NCBI RefSeq assembly: GCF_001500045.1
Contig: NZ_LQIX01000008.1
Span: 1 to 64,000 of the forward strand
Reading direction: 5' to 3'
Source of the DNA: Mycobacterium sp. GA-1199
Lineage (GTDB): Bacteria > Actinomycetota > Actinomycetes > Mycobacteriales > Mycobacteriaceae
Length of the DNA stretch: 64,000 nt
Shown here: positions 1 through 11,579 of the stretch, piece by piece
Numbering within the stretch: the first letter of the stretch is position 1
Layout of the letters: every line of letters starts with the position of its first letter
Translations under genes and position numbers: made by a program
The notes under the pieces: generated by a model
What the model was told of the DNA's origin: nothing
Databases searched by the model: none
Seen by the model: the letters and a program-made list of their open reading frames with translations, nothing else

Positions 1-283
1 GGTAGGCCCCCTGGGGTGGCGGGGGGTAGGCGGGAGGCGGCGAATACCCCGACGACGGGTCGTACGCCGGCGGAGCCTGGTACGGCGAGCCGTACGCGGG
101 CGGCTGGTCGGCCGACCGCTCGGATGCCGAATCGTCGCCCGACGGCGGCGTGGACGGGTCGGGCGGCCAGGTCTGCGACCGCTCGATCGACGGCGCCTCG
201 TAACCGGCGGACGTCGGCTCGGACGCACCCCCGTCGGATTCGGATGGTGCGTTTCGTGCTGCGTCCTCCCCGGGATTTGTCAT
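1..283 (-). CDS. Proline-rich membrane protein, Rv1233c-like, N-terminal part only
   Basis: The reverse strand reads ATG at 283 and stays open to the window edge for 94 codons, so only the N-terminus is present. It begins MTNPGEDAARNAPSESDGG and becomes a low-complexity Pro/Tyr/Ser/Gly tract (PPAYGSPYQAPPAYDPSSGY), typical of the cytoplasmic tails of mycobacterial DUF4190-type membrane proteins. No membrane segment is reached before the edge. The gene is divergent from the Rv1234-like gene, as Rv1233c and Rv1234 are in M. tuberculosis. A TAGGTT hexamer lies 7 nt upstream of the ATG, which suggests a leaderless mRNA. Identity rests on composition and gene order. The function is unknown. Confidence 0.7.
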   Translation of the reverse strand, partial: MTNPGEDAARNAPSESDGGASEPTSAGYEAPSIERSQTWPPDPSTPPSGDDSASERSADQPPAYGSPYQAPPAYDPSSGYSPPPAYPPPPQGAY

Positions 284-290
284 GCTTGTC

Positions 291-296
291 AACCTA
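291..296 (-). promoter_or_regulatory. -10 hexamer of the Rv1233c-like gene (leaderless)
   Basis: On the minus strand TAGGTT is followed by 7 nt and then the ATG at 283. The TANNNT form and the spacing put the transcription start at or next to the start codon. Confidence 0.4.
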
Positions 297-389
297 GCGC
301 AATTCTCGGGCACGATTGCGGCCATCGCGGCGTTGTCCCTTACGAGACAGCAACTTAACGATTCGCGGCGAAGAGGAGATAGAGGACCG

Positions 390-3439
<3,050 letters not shown>

Positions 3440-3440
<1 letters not shown>

Positions 3441-4276
3441 TGGCTGAGCGGGTCGGTGCGTCACGGGTCACCGGTTGGACGATCGTCAACGTCCTGGTGG
3501 TCGTCTACGCGCTCTTCCCGGTGCTGTGGATCTTGTCCCTCTCGCTCAAACCGACGTCGAGTGTCAAGGACGGCAGGCTGATTCCCGCCGAGATCACCTT
3601 CGACAACTACAAGGCGATATTCCAGGGCAACATCTTCACCTCGGCGCTGGTCAACTCGATCGGTATCGGCCTGATCACCACTGCGATCGCGGTGGTGATC
3701 GGTGGGATGGCGGCCTACGCGGTCGCGCGGCTCGACTTCCCCGGCAAACGATTGCTGATCGGCGTCGCCCTGCTGATCGCGATGTTCCCCCACATCTCGC
3801 TCGTCACACCGCTTTTCAACATCGAGCGGGCGATCGGGCTGTTCGACACCTGGCCCGGCCTCATCATCCCGTACATCACCTTCGCGCTGCCGCTCGCGAT
3901 CTACACGCTCTCGGCGTTCTTCCGGGAGATCCCGTGGGATCTGGAGAAGGCGGCCAAGATGGACGGTGCGACGCCTGCGCAGGCGTTCCGCAAGGTGATC
4001 GCCCCGCTCGCCGCGCCGGGCATCGTCACCGCCGCGATCCTGGTATTCATCTTCGCCTGGAACGACCTGCTTCTCGCGCTGTCGCTGACCGCCACCGAAC
4101 GCGCCATCACCGCGCCGGTGGCGATCGCGAACTTCACCGGCAGTTCGCAGTTCGAGGAACCCACCGGATCGATCGCGGCGGGCGCGATGGTCATCACCAT
4201 CCCGATCATCATCTTTGTCCTCATCTTCCAACGACGGATCGTGGCCGGACTGACATCCGGTGCGGTGAAGGGGTAG
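3440..4276 (+). CDS. sugB: Trehalose ABC transporter permease SugB
   Basis: A 278-residue permease of the MalG type that pairs with SugA. ATG 3440 overlaps the sugA stop by one base. The coupling loop is [20 protein letters not shown], followed by the typical [13 protein letters not shown] segment. About six hydrophobic segments are visible. It ends four bases before the sugC start, consistent with one transcript. Length and sequence agree with M. tuberculosis SugB. Confidence 0.95.
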
Positions 4277-4280
4277 TTCC

Positions 4281-5470
<1,190 letters not shown>

Positions 5471-5474
<4 letters not shown>

Positions 5475-6064
5475 TCGACGTTCCCGCGAAGGTCCGCACC
5501 CACCTGCGCGAGTATTTCGCCTCGCAGGGAATCGTTTCCGAACCCGACGAGGCCAGCGTTACGTTCCTGGGCACCGAGACCATCGACGTGCTGCGATTCG
5601 GACCTGACCCCCACGGGGTCATGCACCATGTGTCGCTGGGCTGTTCGCGTCATCCGATGTTCGATCCGACCGAGATGGTGACCGACGTCGTGCACGGTCC
5701 GCGCGCGGAGGTGATCGTCGCGTTGCGTGGGCCATCGCCGCGGGGGTTGCACCGGTCGATCGCGATCGTGGCCGCCGCGCCGGCGGTGGAAGGGCTCGTG
5801 CTGGCGCCCGATGCGTTGATCGACCTGGAGACGCCGCTGTGGGAGTCCACACCGTTCACCGCATTCCTGTTGAGCGACAGCGTGATCGACGATGTGCCGT
5901 TGGCCGACCCGTTGGAACCGGTGAAGGTGTTGGCCGCCACACCGATCACCGCCACCGAAGCCGCATGGGTGCGCCTCAAGGGTGCCGACGCGATGCGCGA
6001 GGCGTGGCGACAGGACGGTGTCGACGTGCTCGACCCGGCGCGCCCGGCGGCCAAACCGAGCTGA
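5471..6064 (+). CDS. Suppressor-of-fused (SUFU) domain protein
   Basis: A 197-residue protein recognised as a bacterial SUFU-family member from its single-domain length and motifs such as GIVSEPDEASVTFLGTETID, HVSLGCSRHPMFDP and LLSDSVIDDVPLADP. Bacterial SUFU proteins appear in varied contexts, including toxin immunity, and have no single proven role. The GTG at 5471 overlaps the sugC stop (GTGA), so it is translationally coupled to the trehalose importer, whereas from memory sugC and corA are adjacent in M. tuberculosis. No signal peptide is present, so it is likely cytoplasmic. The link to sugar transport is inferred from position only. Confidence 0.75.
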
Positions 6065-6070
6065 GCTCCG

Positions 6071-6131
6071 CGCGAAATTGCGTTCCGGCAGCGAAATGTC
6101 GAGAAGGCGCCTGCGGGAATGCAATTTCGCG
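6071..6131. terminator. Strong hairpin between convergent genes
   Basis: The arms 6071-6091 and 6111-6131 are 21 nt each with 19 of 21 complementary positions; the outer 11 (CGCGAAATTGC / GCAATTTCGCG) are perfect. The 19-nt loop and stem fill the gap between the SUFU gene and corA, which converge here. A bidirectional terminator is the simplest reading. There is no T tract, as is common in mycobacteria. Confidence 0.55.
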
Positions 6132-6134
6132 AGT

Positions 6135-7196
6135 TCAGAGCCAGTGGTTGCGCCGGAAGGCGCGAAACAGCAGACCGCAGACGACCACCATGAACAGCAG
6201 CACCGCGGGATAGCCCCATGTCACCGACAGTTCGGGCATGTGCTCGAAGTTCATACCGTAGATGCCGGCGATCGCCGTGGGCACCGCGGCGATCGCCACA
6301 TACGCCGAGATCTTGCGCATGTCGGTGTTCTGCTGCATGGCCACCTTGCCGACGGCCGCCTGCACGAGCGAGCTGAGCACCTCGTCGAAGCCGGCGATGC
6401 GATCGGACGCCTTGATCGCGTGGTCGAGCACGTCGCCCATGTACCGCAGGATCTCGACGGAGATCAGGTCGTCGTGCTCGGAACCAAGACTTCGAAAGTC
6501 GGTGGCCAACGGGCCCACCGCACGTCGGAGTTCGACGATCTCGCGCTTGAGCAGATAGATGCACTCGATGTCGGTCCGGTTGGTCGGGGAGAAGACGTCC
6601 TCTTCCATCGCGTCGATGTCGGTTTCGATCGACTCGGTGACCTCGAGGTAGCCGTCGACGACGTGATCGGCGATCGCGTGCATCACCGCATAGGGTCCAA
6701 GCTCCAACAGGTGCGGCGAGGCCTCGAGGCGTTTGCGGACCCCGGCCAGCCCGCCGTGTTCGCCGTGCCGCACGGTCACCACGAAGTCGGGTCCGACGAA
6801 GATCATGATCTCGCCGGTCTCGACGATCTCGCGCGCCTTCGCGATCGACTCGTGTTCGACGTAGGTGACGGTCTTGAGGACGAGGAACAAGGTGTTGTCG
6901 TAGCGTTCCAGCTTCGGCCGCTGGTGTGCGTGCACGGCGTCCTCGACGGCGAGCGCGTGCAGACCGAAAACATCCGCGACCGTCTGCATCTGGCGTTCGT
7001 CGGGTCCATGGAAGCCGATCCAGACGAAGGCGTTCCTGCCTTCGCGGCGCAGCTCTTCGACCTGGTTCTGGGCGGCGTCGTGGGTGAAGCTTCCTGGCAG
7101 TCGAGCGCCGTCGCAATAGATGCCGCAGTCCACCGTCGCGCGTGCCACGGGCACGCGGACCGGGTCGGCGGCCAGACCGTCGCGGCTGTTCTTCAC
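6135..7196 (-). CDS. corA: CorA-type magnesium/cobalt transporter, N-terminus apparently frameshifted
   Basis: The open frame from GTG 7196 gives 353 residues: a cytoplasmic domain with AVEDAVHAHQRPKLERYDNT, and two C-terminal membrane helices with the selectivity motif YGMNFEHMPEL. It mediates Mg2+ or Co2+ entry and matches Rv1239c. The GTG lacks a ribosome-binding site. ATG 7237, in another frame, has AGGAAGG 8 nt upstream and encodes [14 protein letters not shown] before a TGA at 7195-7193. From memory Rv1239c starts in a similar way (MFPGFDALPEVLRP). One extra G near 7196 would join the two segments. This points to a one-base deletion, either real or a sequencing error. Confidence 0.88.
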   Translation of the reverse strand: MKNSRDGLAADPVRVPVARATVDCGIYCDGARLPGSFTHDAAQNQVEELRREGRNAFVWIGFHGPDERQMQTVADVFGLHALAVEDAVHAHQRPKLERYDNTLFLVLKTVTYVEHESIAKAREIVETGEIMIFVGPDFVVTVRHGEHGGLAGVRKRLEASPHLLELGPYAVMHAIADHVVDGYLEVTESIETDIDAMEEDVFSPTNRTDIECIYLLKREIVELRRAVGPLATDFRSLGSEHDDLISVEILRYMGDVLDHAIKASDRIAGFDEVLSSLVQAAVGKVAMQQNTDMRKISAYVAIAAVPTAIAGIYGMNFEHMPELSVTWGYPAVLLFMVVVCGLLFRAFRRNHWL

Positions 7197-7384
7197 GGCC
7201 GCACGTCGGGTCGTAGGCCCGGACTGAACGACGGCATCGGCGCAGCCTTCCTGAACGACGCACGCCCGGTTTCGGGCCGTGGTCGATGCTACGCGGCTGG
7301 GCGCGTCGGCTGCCTGCTAGTTTCGTTCCCGACGCAATCCGCCCGCGGTGCGGGCAACGTACATCTGTCCAAGGAGCATCTGAC

Positions 7385-8374
7385 GTGAGCACAACTCCCC
7401 TCAAGGTCGCAGTCACCGGTGCCGCCGGCCAGATCGGCTACAGCTTGCTGTTCCGCCTCGCGAGCGGATCACTGCTCGGCCCCGACCGGCCGGTCGAGCT
7501 GCGGCTCCTCGAGATCGAGCCGGCGCTCAAGGCGCTCGAGGGTGTGGTGATGGAGCTCGACGACTGCGCGTTTCCGCTTCTTTCCGGCGTGGAGATCGGC
7601 GCCGACGCGAACAAGATCTTCGACGGCGCCAACCTGGCGCTGCTGGTCGGCGCCCGCCCCCGCGGCCCGGGCATGGAGCGCAGCGACCTGCTCGAGGCCA
7701 ACGGCGCGATCTTCACCGCCCAGGGCAAGGCGCTCAACGAGGTGGCCGCCGACGACGTGCGCATCGGGGTGACCGGCAATCCGGCCAACACCAACGCGCT
7801 GATCGCGATGTCCAACGCCCCCGACATCCCGCGCGAACGGTTCTCGGCGCTGACCCGCCTCGACCACAACCGGGCGATCAGCCAGCTGGCCCGCAAGACC
7901 GGCGCCAAGGTCACCGACATCAAGAAGATGACGATCTGGGGCAACCACTCGGCCACCCAGTACCCGGACATCTTCCACGCCGAGGTCGGCGGCAAGAACG
8001 CCGCCGAGGTGGTCAACGACCAGAACTGGATCGAGAACGACTTCATCCCGACCGTCGCCAAGCGGGGCGCGGCCATCATCGACGCCCGCGGTGCCTCCTC
8101 GGCGGCGTCGGCCGCCTCGGCGACCGTCGACGCGGCCCGGGACTGGCTGCTGGGCACCCCGGCGAACGACTGGGTGTCGATGGCGGTGTACTCCGACGGT
8201 TCCTACGGTGTGCCGGAGGGTCTGATCTCGTCGTTCCCGGTGACGACGAAGGACGGCAACTGGTCGATCGTGCAGGGGCTGGACATCGACGATTTCTCCC
8301 GCAGCCGCATCGACAAGACGACGGCCGAGCTCGCCGACGAGCGCAAAGCGGTCACGGACCTCGGCCTGATTTGA
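7385..8374 (+). CDS. mdh: Malate dehydrogenase (NAD-dependent)
   Basis: A 329-residue cytosolic enzyme that interconverts malate and oxaloacetate in the TCA cycle. GTG 7385 follows an AAGGAGC site and gives exactly the length of M. tuberculosis Mdh. Visible motifs are the dinucleotide loop [12 protein letters not shown], the substrate-binding segment [40 protein letters not shown], and the catalytic histidine in [12 protein letters not shown]. It is followed by a malic enzyme, so two malate-converting enzymes are adjacent. Confidence 0.96.
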   Translation: MSTTPLKVAVTGAAGQIGYSLLFRLASGSLLGPDRPVELRLLEIEPALKALEGVVMELDDCAFPLLSGVEIGADANKIFDGANLALLVGARPRGPGMERSDLLEANGAIFTAQGKALNEVAADDVRIGVTGNPANTNALIAMSNAPDIPRERFSALTRLDHNRAISQLARKTGAKVTDIKKMTIWGNHSATQYPDIFHAEVGGKNAAEVVNDQNWIENDFIPTVAKRGAAIIDARGASSAASAASATVDAARDWLLGTPANDWVSMAVYSDGSYGVPEGLISSFPVTTKDGNWSIVQGLDIDDFSRSRIDKTTAELADERKAVTDLGLI

Positions 8375-8387
8375 GCCGGCGGGCGAT

Positions 8388-8398
8388 TAGGTTACCTA
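8388..8398. promoter_or_regulatory. Palindrome TAGGTTACCTA upstream of malic enzyme
   Basis: A perfect 11-bp palindrome (TAGGT-T-ACCTA) centred about 20 nt upstream of the putative -10 hexamer at 8411, overlapping the expected -35 region. The left half with flanking bases (TTAGGTTA) resembles half of an IdeR box, but the other half does not fit. It is a candidate operator for an unknown regulator. Confidence 0.35.
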
Positions 8399-8410
8399 CC
8401 GGTTCGTCGT

Positions 8411-8416
8411 TAACCT
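8411..8416 (+). promoter_or_regulatory. -10 hexamer of malic enzyme (leaderless)
   Basis: TAACCT lies 7 nt upstream of the GTG at 8424, so transcription would begin at the start codon. Confidence 0.45.
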
Positions 8417-8423
8417 GGGCGCC

Positions 8424-9620
8424 GTGTCGCAAGCGGTTAGAGACCTTCCATTGATCGGATCCAATATCGTCCTCAGCGATGAGGAGATCTTCGCGGCCCA
8501 CGTGGGCGGCAAGCTCTCGGTAGCGCTGAACGCGGCCCTCGACACCGAGCGGGCGTTGTCCGTGGCGTACACCCCGGGAGTGGCCCAAGTCAGCCGTGCC
8601 ATCGCCGCCGACCACACGCTGGCCGCCCGCTACACGTGGGCGAGCCGCATGGTCGCGGTGGTCAGCGACGGCAGCGCGGTGCTGGGGCTGGGAGACATCG
8701 GGCCGGCGGCGTCGCTGCCGGTGATGGAGGGCAAGAGCGCGCTGTTCAAGGCGTTCGCCGACCTGGACTCGATCCCGATCGTGCTCGACACCAAGGACAC
8801 CGACGAGATCGTCGAGACCCTGGTGCGGCTGCGCCCGACATTCGGGGCCGTCAATCTCGAGGACATCTCGGCACCGCGGTGCTTCGAGATCGAGCGGCGC
8901 CTGGTCGAGGCGCTGGACTGCCCGGTCATGCACGACGATCAGCACGGCACCGCGATCGTCGTGCTGGCCGCGCTGCTGGGCGCGGCCAAGGTCGTCGACC
9001 GCGAGATCGGATCGCTGCGCGTCGTCGTCTCCGGCTGCGGTGCGGCCGGCATCGCGTGCGCGAAGATCCTGATGGCAGCGGGTGTCAGCGACATCACGCT
9101 GCTCGACTCGCGGGGCATCGTGCACAAGGGCCGGGAGAACCTCAACTCCTACAAGGCCGACATGGCCGAGTCGACCAATCCGCGTGGGCTGACCGGCGGC
9201 ATCGCCGAGGCGCTCGACGGTGCCGACGTGTTCCTCGGGCTGTCCGCGGGTGTCGTGCCCGCCGACCTGATCCCATCGATGGCGCCCGACTCTATCGTGT
9301 TCGCGCTGTCGAACCCGGATCCGGAGATCCATCCCGACGACGCGAGCAGATACGCGGCCGTCGTCGCCACCGGGCGCAGCGACTTCCCGAACCAGATCAA
9401 CAACGTGCTCGCCTTCCCGGGTGTGTTCCGCGGCGCGCTCGACGCGGGCGCGCGCCGCATCACCGAGCGGATGAAGGTGGCGGCCGCCGAGGCGATCTTC
9501 TCGGTGGTCGGGGACGACCTGGCAGCTGATCGCATCGTGCCCAGCGTGCTGGACCCCCGCGTCGCACCCGCCGTCGCGGAAGCGGTCGCCAGTGCCTCCC
9601 GCGACACGTCGGGCGGCTAG
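8424..9620 (+). CDS. NAD(P)-dependent malic enzyme
   Basis: A 398-residue malic enzyme of the short bacterial type, converting malate to pyruvate and CO2. Residues about 45-60 contain AYTPGVAQVSRAIAAD. VSDGSAVLGLGDIGP, LEDISAPRCFEIERRL and VMHDDQHGTAIVVLAALL are the usual substrate and metal motifs. VVVSGCGAAGIACAKILMAAG is the nucleotide-binding fold. GTG 8424 is supported by the -10 hexamer 7 nt upstream. The lpqZ gene follows after 6 nt and is probably co-transcribed. M. tuberculosis has no such gene beside mdh. Cofactor preference cannot be read from sequence. Confidence 0.9.
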   Translation: MSQAVRDLPLIGSNIVLSDEEIFAAHVGGKLSVALNAALDTERALSVAYTPGVAQVSRAIAADHTLAARYTWASRMVAVVSDGSAVLGLGDIGPAASLPVMEGKSALFKAFADLDSIPIVLDTKDTDEIVETLVRLRPTFGAVNLEDISAPRCFEIERRLVEALDCPVMHDDQHGTAIVVLAALLGAAKVVDREIGSLRVVVSGCGAAGIACAKILMAAGVSDITLLDSRGIVHKGRENLNSYKADMAESTNPRGLTGGIAEALDGADVFLGLSAGVVPADLIPSMAPDSIVFALSNPDPEIHPDDASRYAAVVATGRSDFPNQINNVLAFPGVFRGALDAGARRITERMKVAAAEAIFSVVGDDLAADRIVPSVLDPRVAPAVAEAVASASRDTSGG

Positions 9621-9626
9621 TCACCA

Positions 9627-10469
9627 GTGAGCCGGCGGCTGGCGCTGGCGCTCGTCGCGGTGATCGTGGCGGGCACCGCGGCGTGCGGCGGGGACATCGA
9701 ACGGCCGTCGATAGCCGTCGGCGCCACAGCCGATCCCGAGTCGACGTTGATCGCCCACCTCTACGCCGCCGCTCTGCGCTCGTACGGCAGCCCCGCCCAC
9801 GTCAAGATCGAGGACGACCCGCTGACTGGGCTGGACTCCGGCGTCGTCCGCGTTGTCCCAGGCTTCACCGGGCGGTTGCTGCACAGGTTCAATCCCGAGT
9901 CGGCGGCACGCGCGCCGGCGCAGGTGTATCGGGAGATGGTCTCCGCACTCCCGGAGGGCGTCGCCGCGGGGGACTACACCACGTCGGCGGAGGACAAGCC
10001 GGCGCTCGCGGTGACCGAGGCGACCGCCGAGAAGTGGGACGGGCGCGACGTCACCGCCGCGGTGCGCAACTGCGACCGGCTGACCATCGCGGCGGTCACG
10101 GATGCACCGCATCCGGCGACGATCGGCACGTGCGAACCCAAGGTGACCGAATTCCCGGACAGCCAAGCGGCTTTCGACGCCGTTCGCGCCGGCCGGTTTC
10201 CCGCCGCATGGACGACGACCGCAGCCCCGGGCGTCCCGCCCGAACTGCTGATGTTGTCGGACCGAACCTCGCTGATCCGCGCCGAGAACGTGGTGCCGCT
10301 GTCTCGCCGCAACGAGCTCAACGAGTCACAGGTGCTTGCGCTCAACGAGGTCGCCGGTGTGCTGGACACCGCGGCGCTGGCCGAGATGCGCGCGGAGGTC
10401 GCCGACGGCGCTGATCCAGGTCACGTGGCCGACGCGTTCCTCGCCGAACACCCCCTCGGCGACTCCTGA
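9627..10469 (+). CDS. lpqZ: Lipoprotein LpqZ, OpuAC-like substrate-binding protein
   Basis: A 280-residue secreted lipoprotein. The signal peptide ends TAAC at Cys20, a lipobox with Thr in place of the usual aliphatic residue at -3. The mature part resembles glycine betaine/osmoprotectant ABC transporter binding proteins, although no permease or ATPase is nearby. It corresponds by position to Rv1244, between mdh and the SDR gene. GTG 9627 starts 6 nt after the malic enzyme stop. The ligand is unknown. Confidence 0.78.
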   Translation: MSRRLALALVAVIVAGTAACGGDIERPSIAVGATADPESTLIAHLYAAALRSYGSPAHVKIEDDPLTGLDSGVVRVVPGFTGRLLHRFNPESAARAPAQVYREMVSALPEGVAAGDYTTSAEDKPALAVTEATAEKWDGRDVTAAVRNCDRLTIAAVTDAPHPATIGTCEPKVTEFPDSQAAFDAVRAGRFPAAWTTTAAPGVPPELLMLSDRTSLIRAENVVPLSRRNELNESQVLALNEVAGVLDTAALAEMRAEVADGADPGHVADAFLAEHPLGDS

Positions 10470-10500
10470 CCTTCCGTCCCGCGGGCTCTCCCGTGCCGCC

Positions 10501-10554
10501 AGCGTGCGCGTCTGCTCACGACACACCGCCATTTCTCGGCATTGCGCGCACGCT
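10501..10554. terminator. Intergenic hairpin element, copy B, between convergent genes
   Basis: Perfect 10-bp arms AGCGTGCGCG (10501-10510) and CGCGCACGCT (10545-10554). The left half (AGCGTGCG-GTCTGC-ACGACA-ACCGC) closely matches the element at 932-991. It sits between the convergent lpqZ and SDR genes, so it may terminate both. Confidence 0.55.
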
Positions 10555-10586
10555 CACGCGGCTCCCCACGTGCGCGCTTGTGCAAG

Positions 10587-11417
10587 TCAGTGGCTGTTGG
10601 ACACCAGGCGCTTCATCACCGTCAGGAACAGTCGCTGATAGCCCGACCCGGTGAGCCGCACGATCACGTCGAGGATTTTGGCGTCAGGTCCGACGAGCAC
10701 CCGCGCCCGATTCCTACGGACGCCATCGAGGATGATCTTTGCGGCGCGCTCAGAAGTGGTTCGCGTGAGCCATGTGTCGAAGGTCTTGGTCAGGCCTTCG
10801 CGGTCGACGCCCTCAGCGGCCGTCGAATTACGCATGATCGCCGTCTTGATCCCGCCGGGGTGGATGGTGGTGACCTTGACCGGATGGCCGGCGGCCTGCA
10901 TCTCCTGGCGCAGCGCCTCGGTGAACCCGCGGACCGCGAATTTGGCCGAGTTGTATGCCGCCTGGCCGGGAACCGAGAAGATGCCGAACAGGCTCGACAC
11001 GTTGACGACGTGCCCGTCGCCCGAGGCGATCAGGTGCGGCAGGAACGCTTTCGTGCCGTTGACGACGCCCCAGAAGTCGACGTCCATCACCCGCTCGATG
11101 TCCTTGTACGGGGTCACCTCGACATCGCCGACATACGCGATGCCGGCGTTGTTGTAGATCTGATTGACCTTGCCGAAGTGCTCGACCACCGCGTCGGCGT
11201 ACTGCTCGAAGGCCTCACGCTCGGTGACGTCGAGGCGGTCGGTCTTCACCGGCGCGCCGATCGCCTTGAGCCGCTCCTCGGTGGCCGCCAGGCCCTCGGC
11301 GTCGACGTCGCTGATCGCCACACTCGCACCCGACTTGGCCAGCTCGATCGCCAGTGCCTGTCCGATACCCGACCCGGCACCGGTCACCACGGCGACCTTC
11401 CCGGCGAAGCCCTGCAT
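10587..11417 (-). CDS. Short-chain dehydrogenase/reductase (Rv1245c-like)
   Basis: A 276-residue SDR. It has the cofactor motif TGAGSGIG, NNAGIAYVG, the catalytic Ser in VVNVSSLFG and the YNSAK pair (Tyr/Lys), and a C-terminal extension typical of mycobacterial SDRs acting on lipids or steroids. ATG 11417 is preferred over GTG 11423 because GAGGGA lies 6 nt upstream of the ATG, and this gives the length of Rv1245c. The Asp in AISDVDAEG after beta-2 suggests NAD(H). The substrate is unknown. It lies downstream of kgd on the same strand, separated by 149 bp. Confidence 0.9.
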   Translation of the reverse strand: MQGFAGKVAVVTGAGSGIGQALAIELAKSGASVAISDVDAEGLAATEERLKAIGAPVKTDRLDVTEREAFEQYADAVVEHFGKVNQIYNNAGIAYVGDVEVTPYKDIERVMDVDFWGVVNGTKAFLPHLIASGDGHVVNVSSLFGIFSVPGQAAYNSAKFAVRGFTEALRQEMQAAGHPVKVTTIHPGGIKTAIMRNSTAAEGVDREGLTKTFDTWLTRTTSERAAKIILDGVRRNRARVLVGPDAKILDVIVRLTGSGYQRLFLTVMKRLVSNSH

Positions 11418-11480
11418 AACCACTCCCTCGTGTTGTAGCCGTCAAGAGGTTAGCCGGAACCGCCGGTCCGCCCACTAACG

Positions 11481-11515
11481 GGTTGATCTCACTTACCCGG
11501 TGCGGGGAATCAACC
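11481..11515. promoter_or_regulatory. Inverted repeat GGTTGAT/ATCAACC upstream of the SDR gene
   Basis: Perfect 7-bp arms at 11481-11487 and 11509-11515 lie 64-98 bp upstream of the SDR start and downstream of kgd. This could be an operator or a weak hairpin; nothing else in this 149-bp gap decides between them. Confidence 0.25.
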
Positions 11516-11539
11516 GCTTAGAGCCCGCCCGGCGGAATA

Positions 11540-11579
11540 CTCAGGCGAACGCCCTGGACCGAACGCTCAGGCGAACGCC
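11540..11579. repeat. 14-bp direct repeat at the kgd 3' end
   Basis: CTCAGGCGAACGCC occurs at 11540-11553 and 11566-11579. The second copy contains the kgd stop codon (TGA on the minus strand at 11567-11569), so the first looks like a duplicated tail of kgd. Confidence 0.6.

Noticed and set aside
8388..8398. IdeR box upstream of malic enzyme
   Set aside because: Only the left half (TTAGGTTA) fits; the right half breaks the consensus, so it is listed only as an unidentified palindrome.
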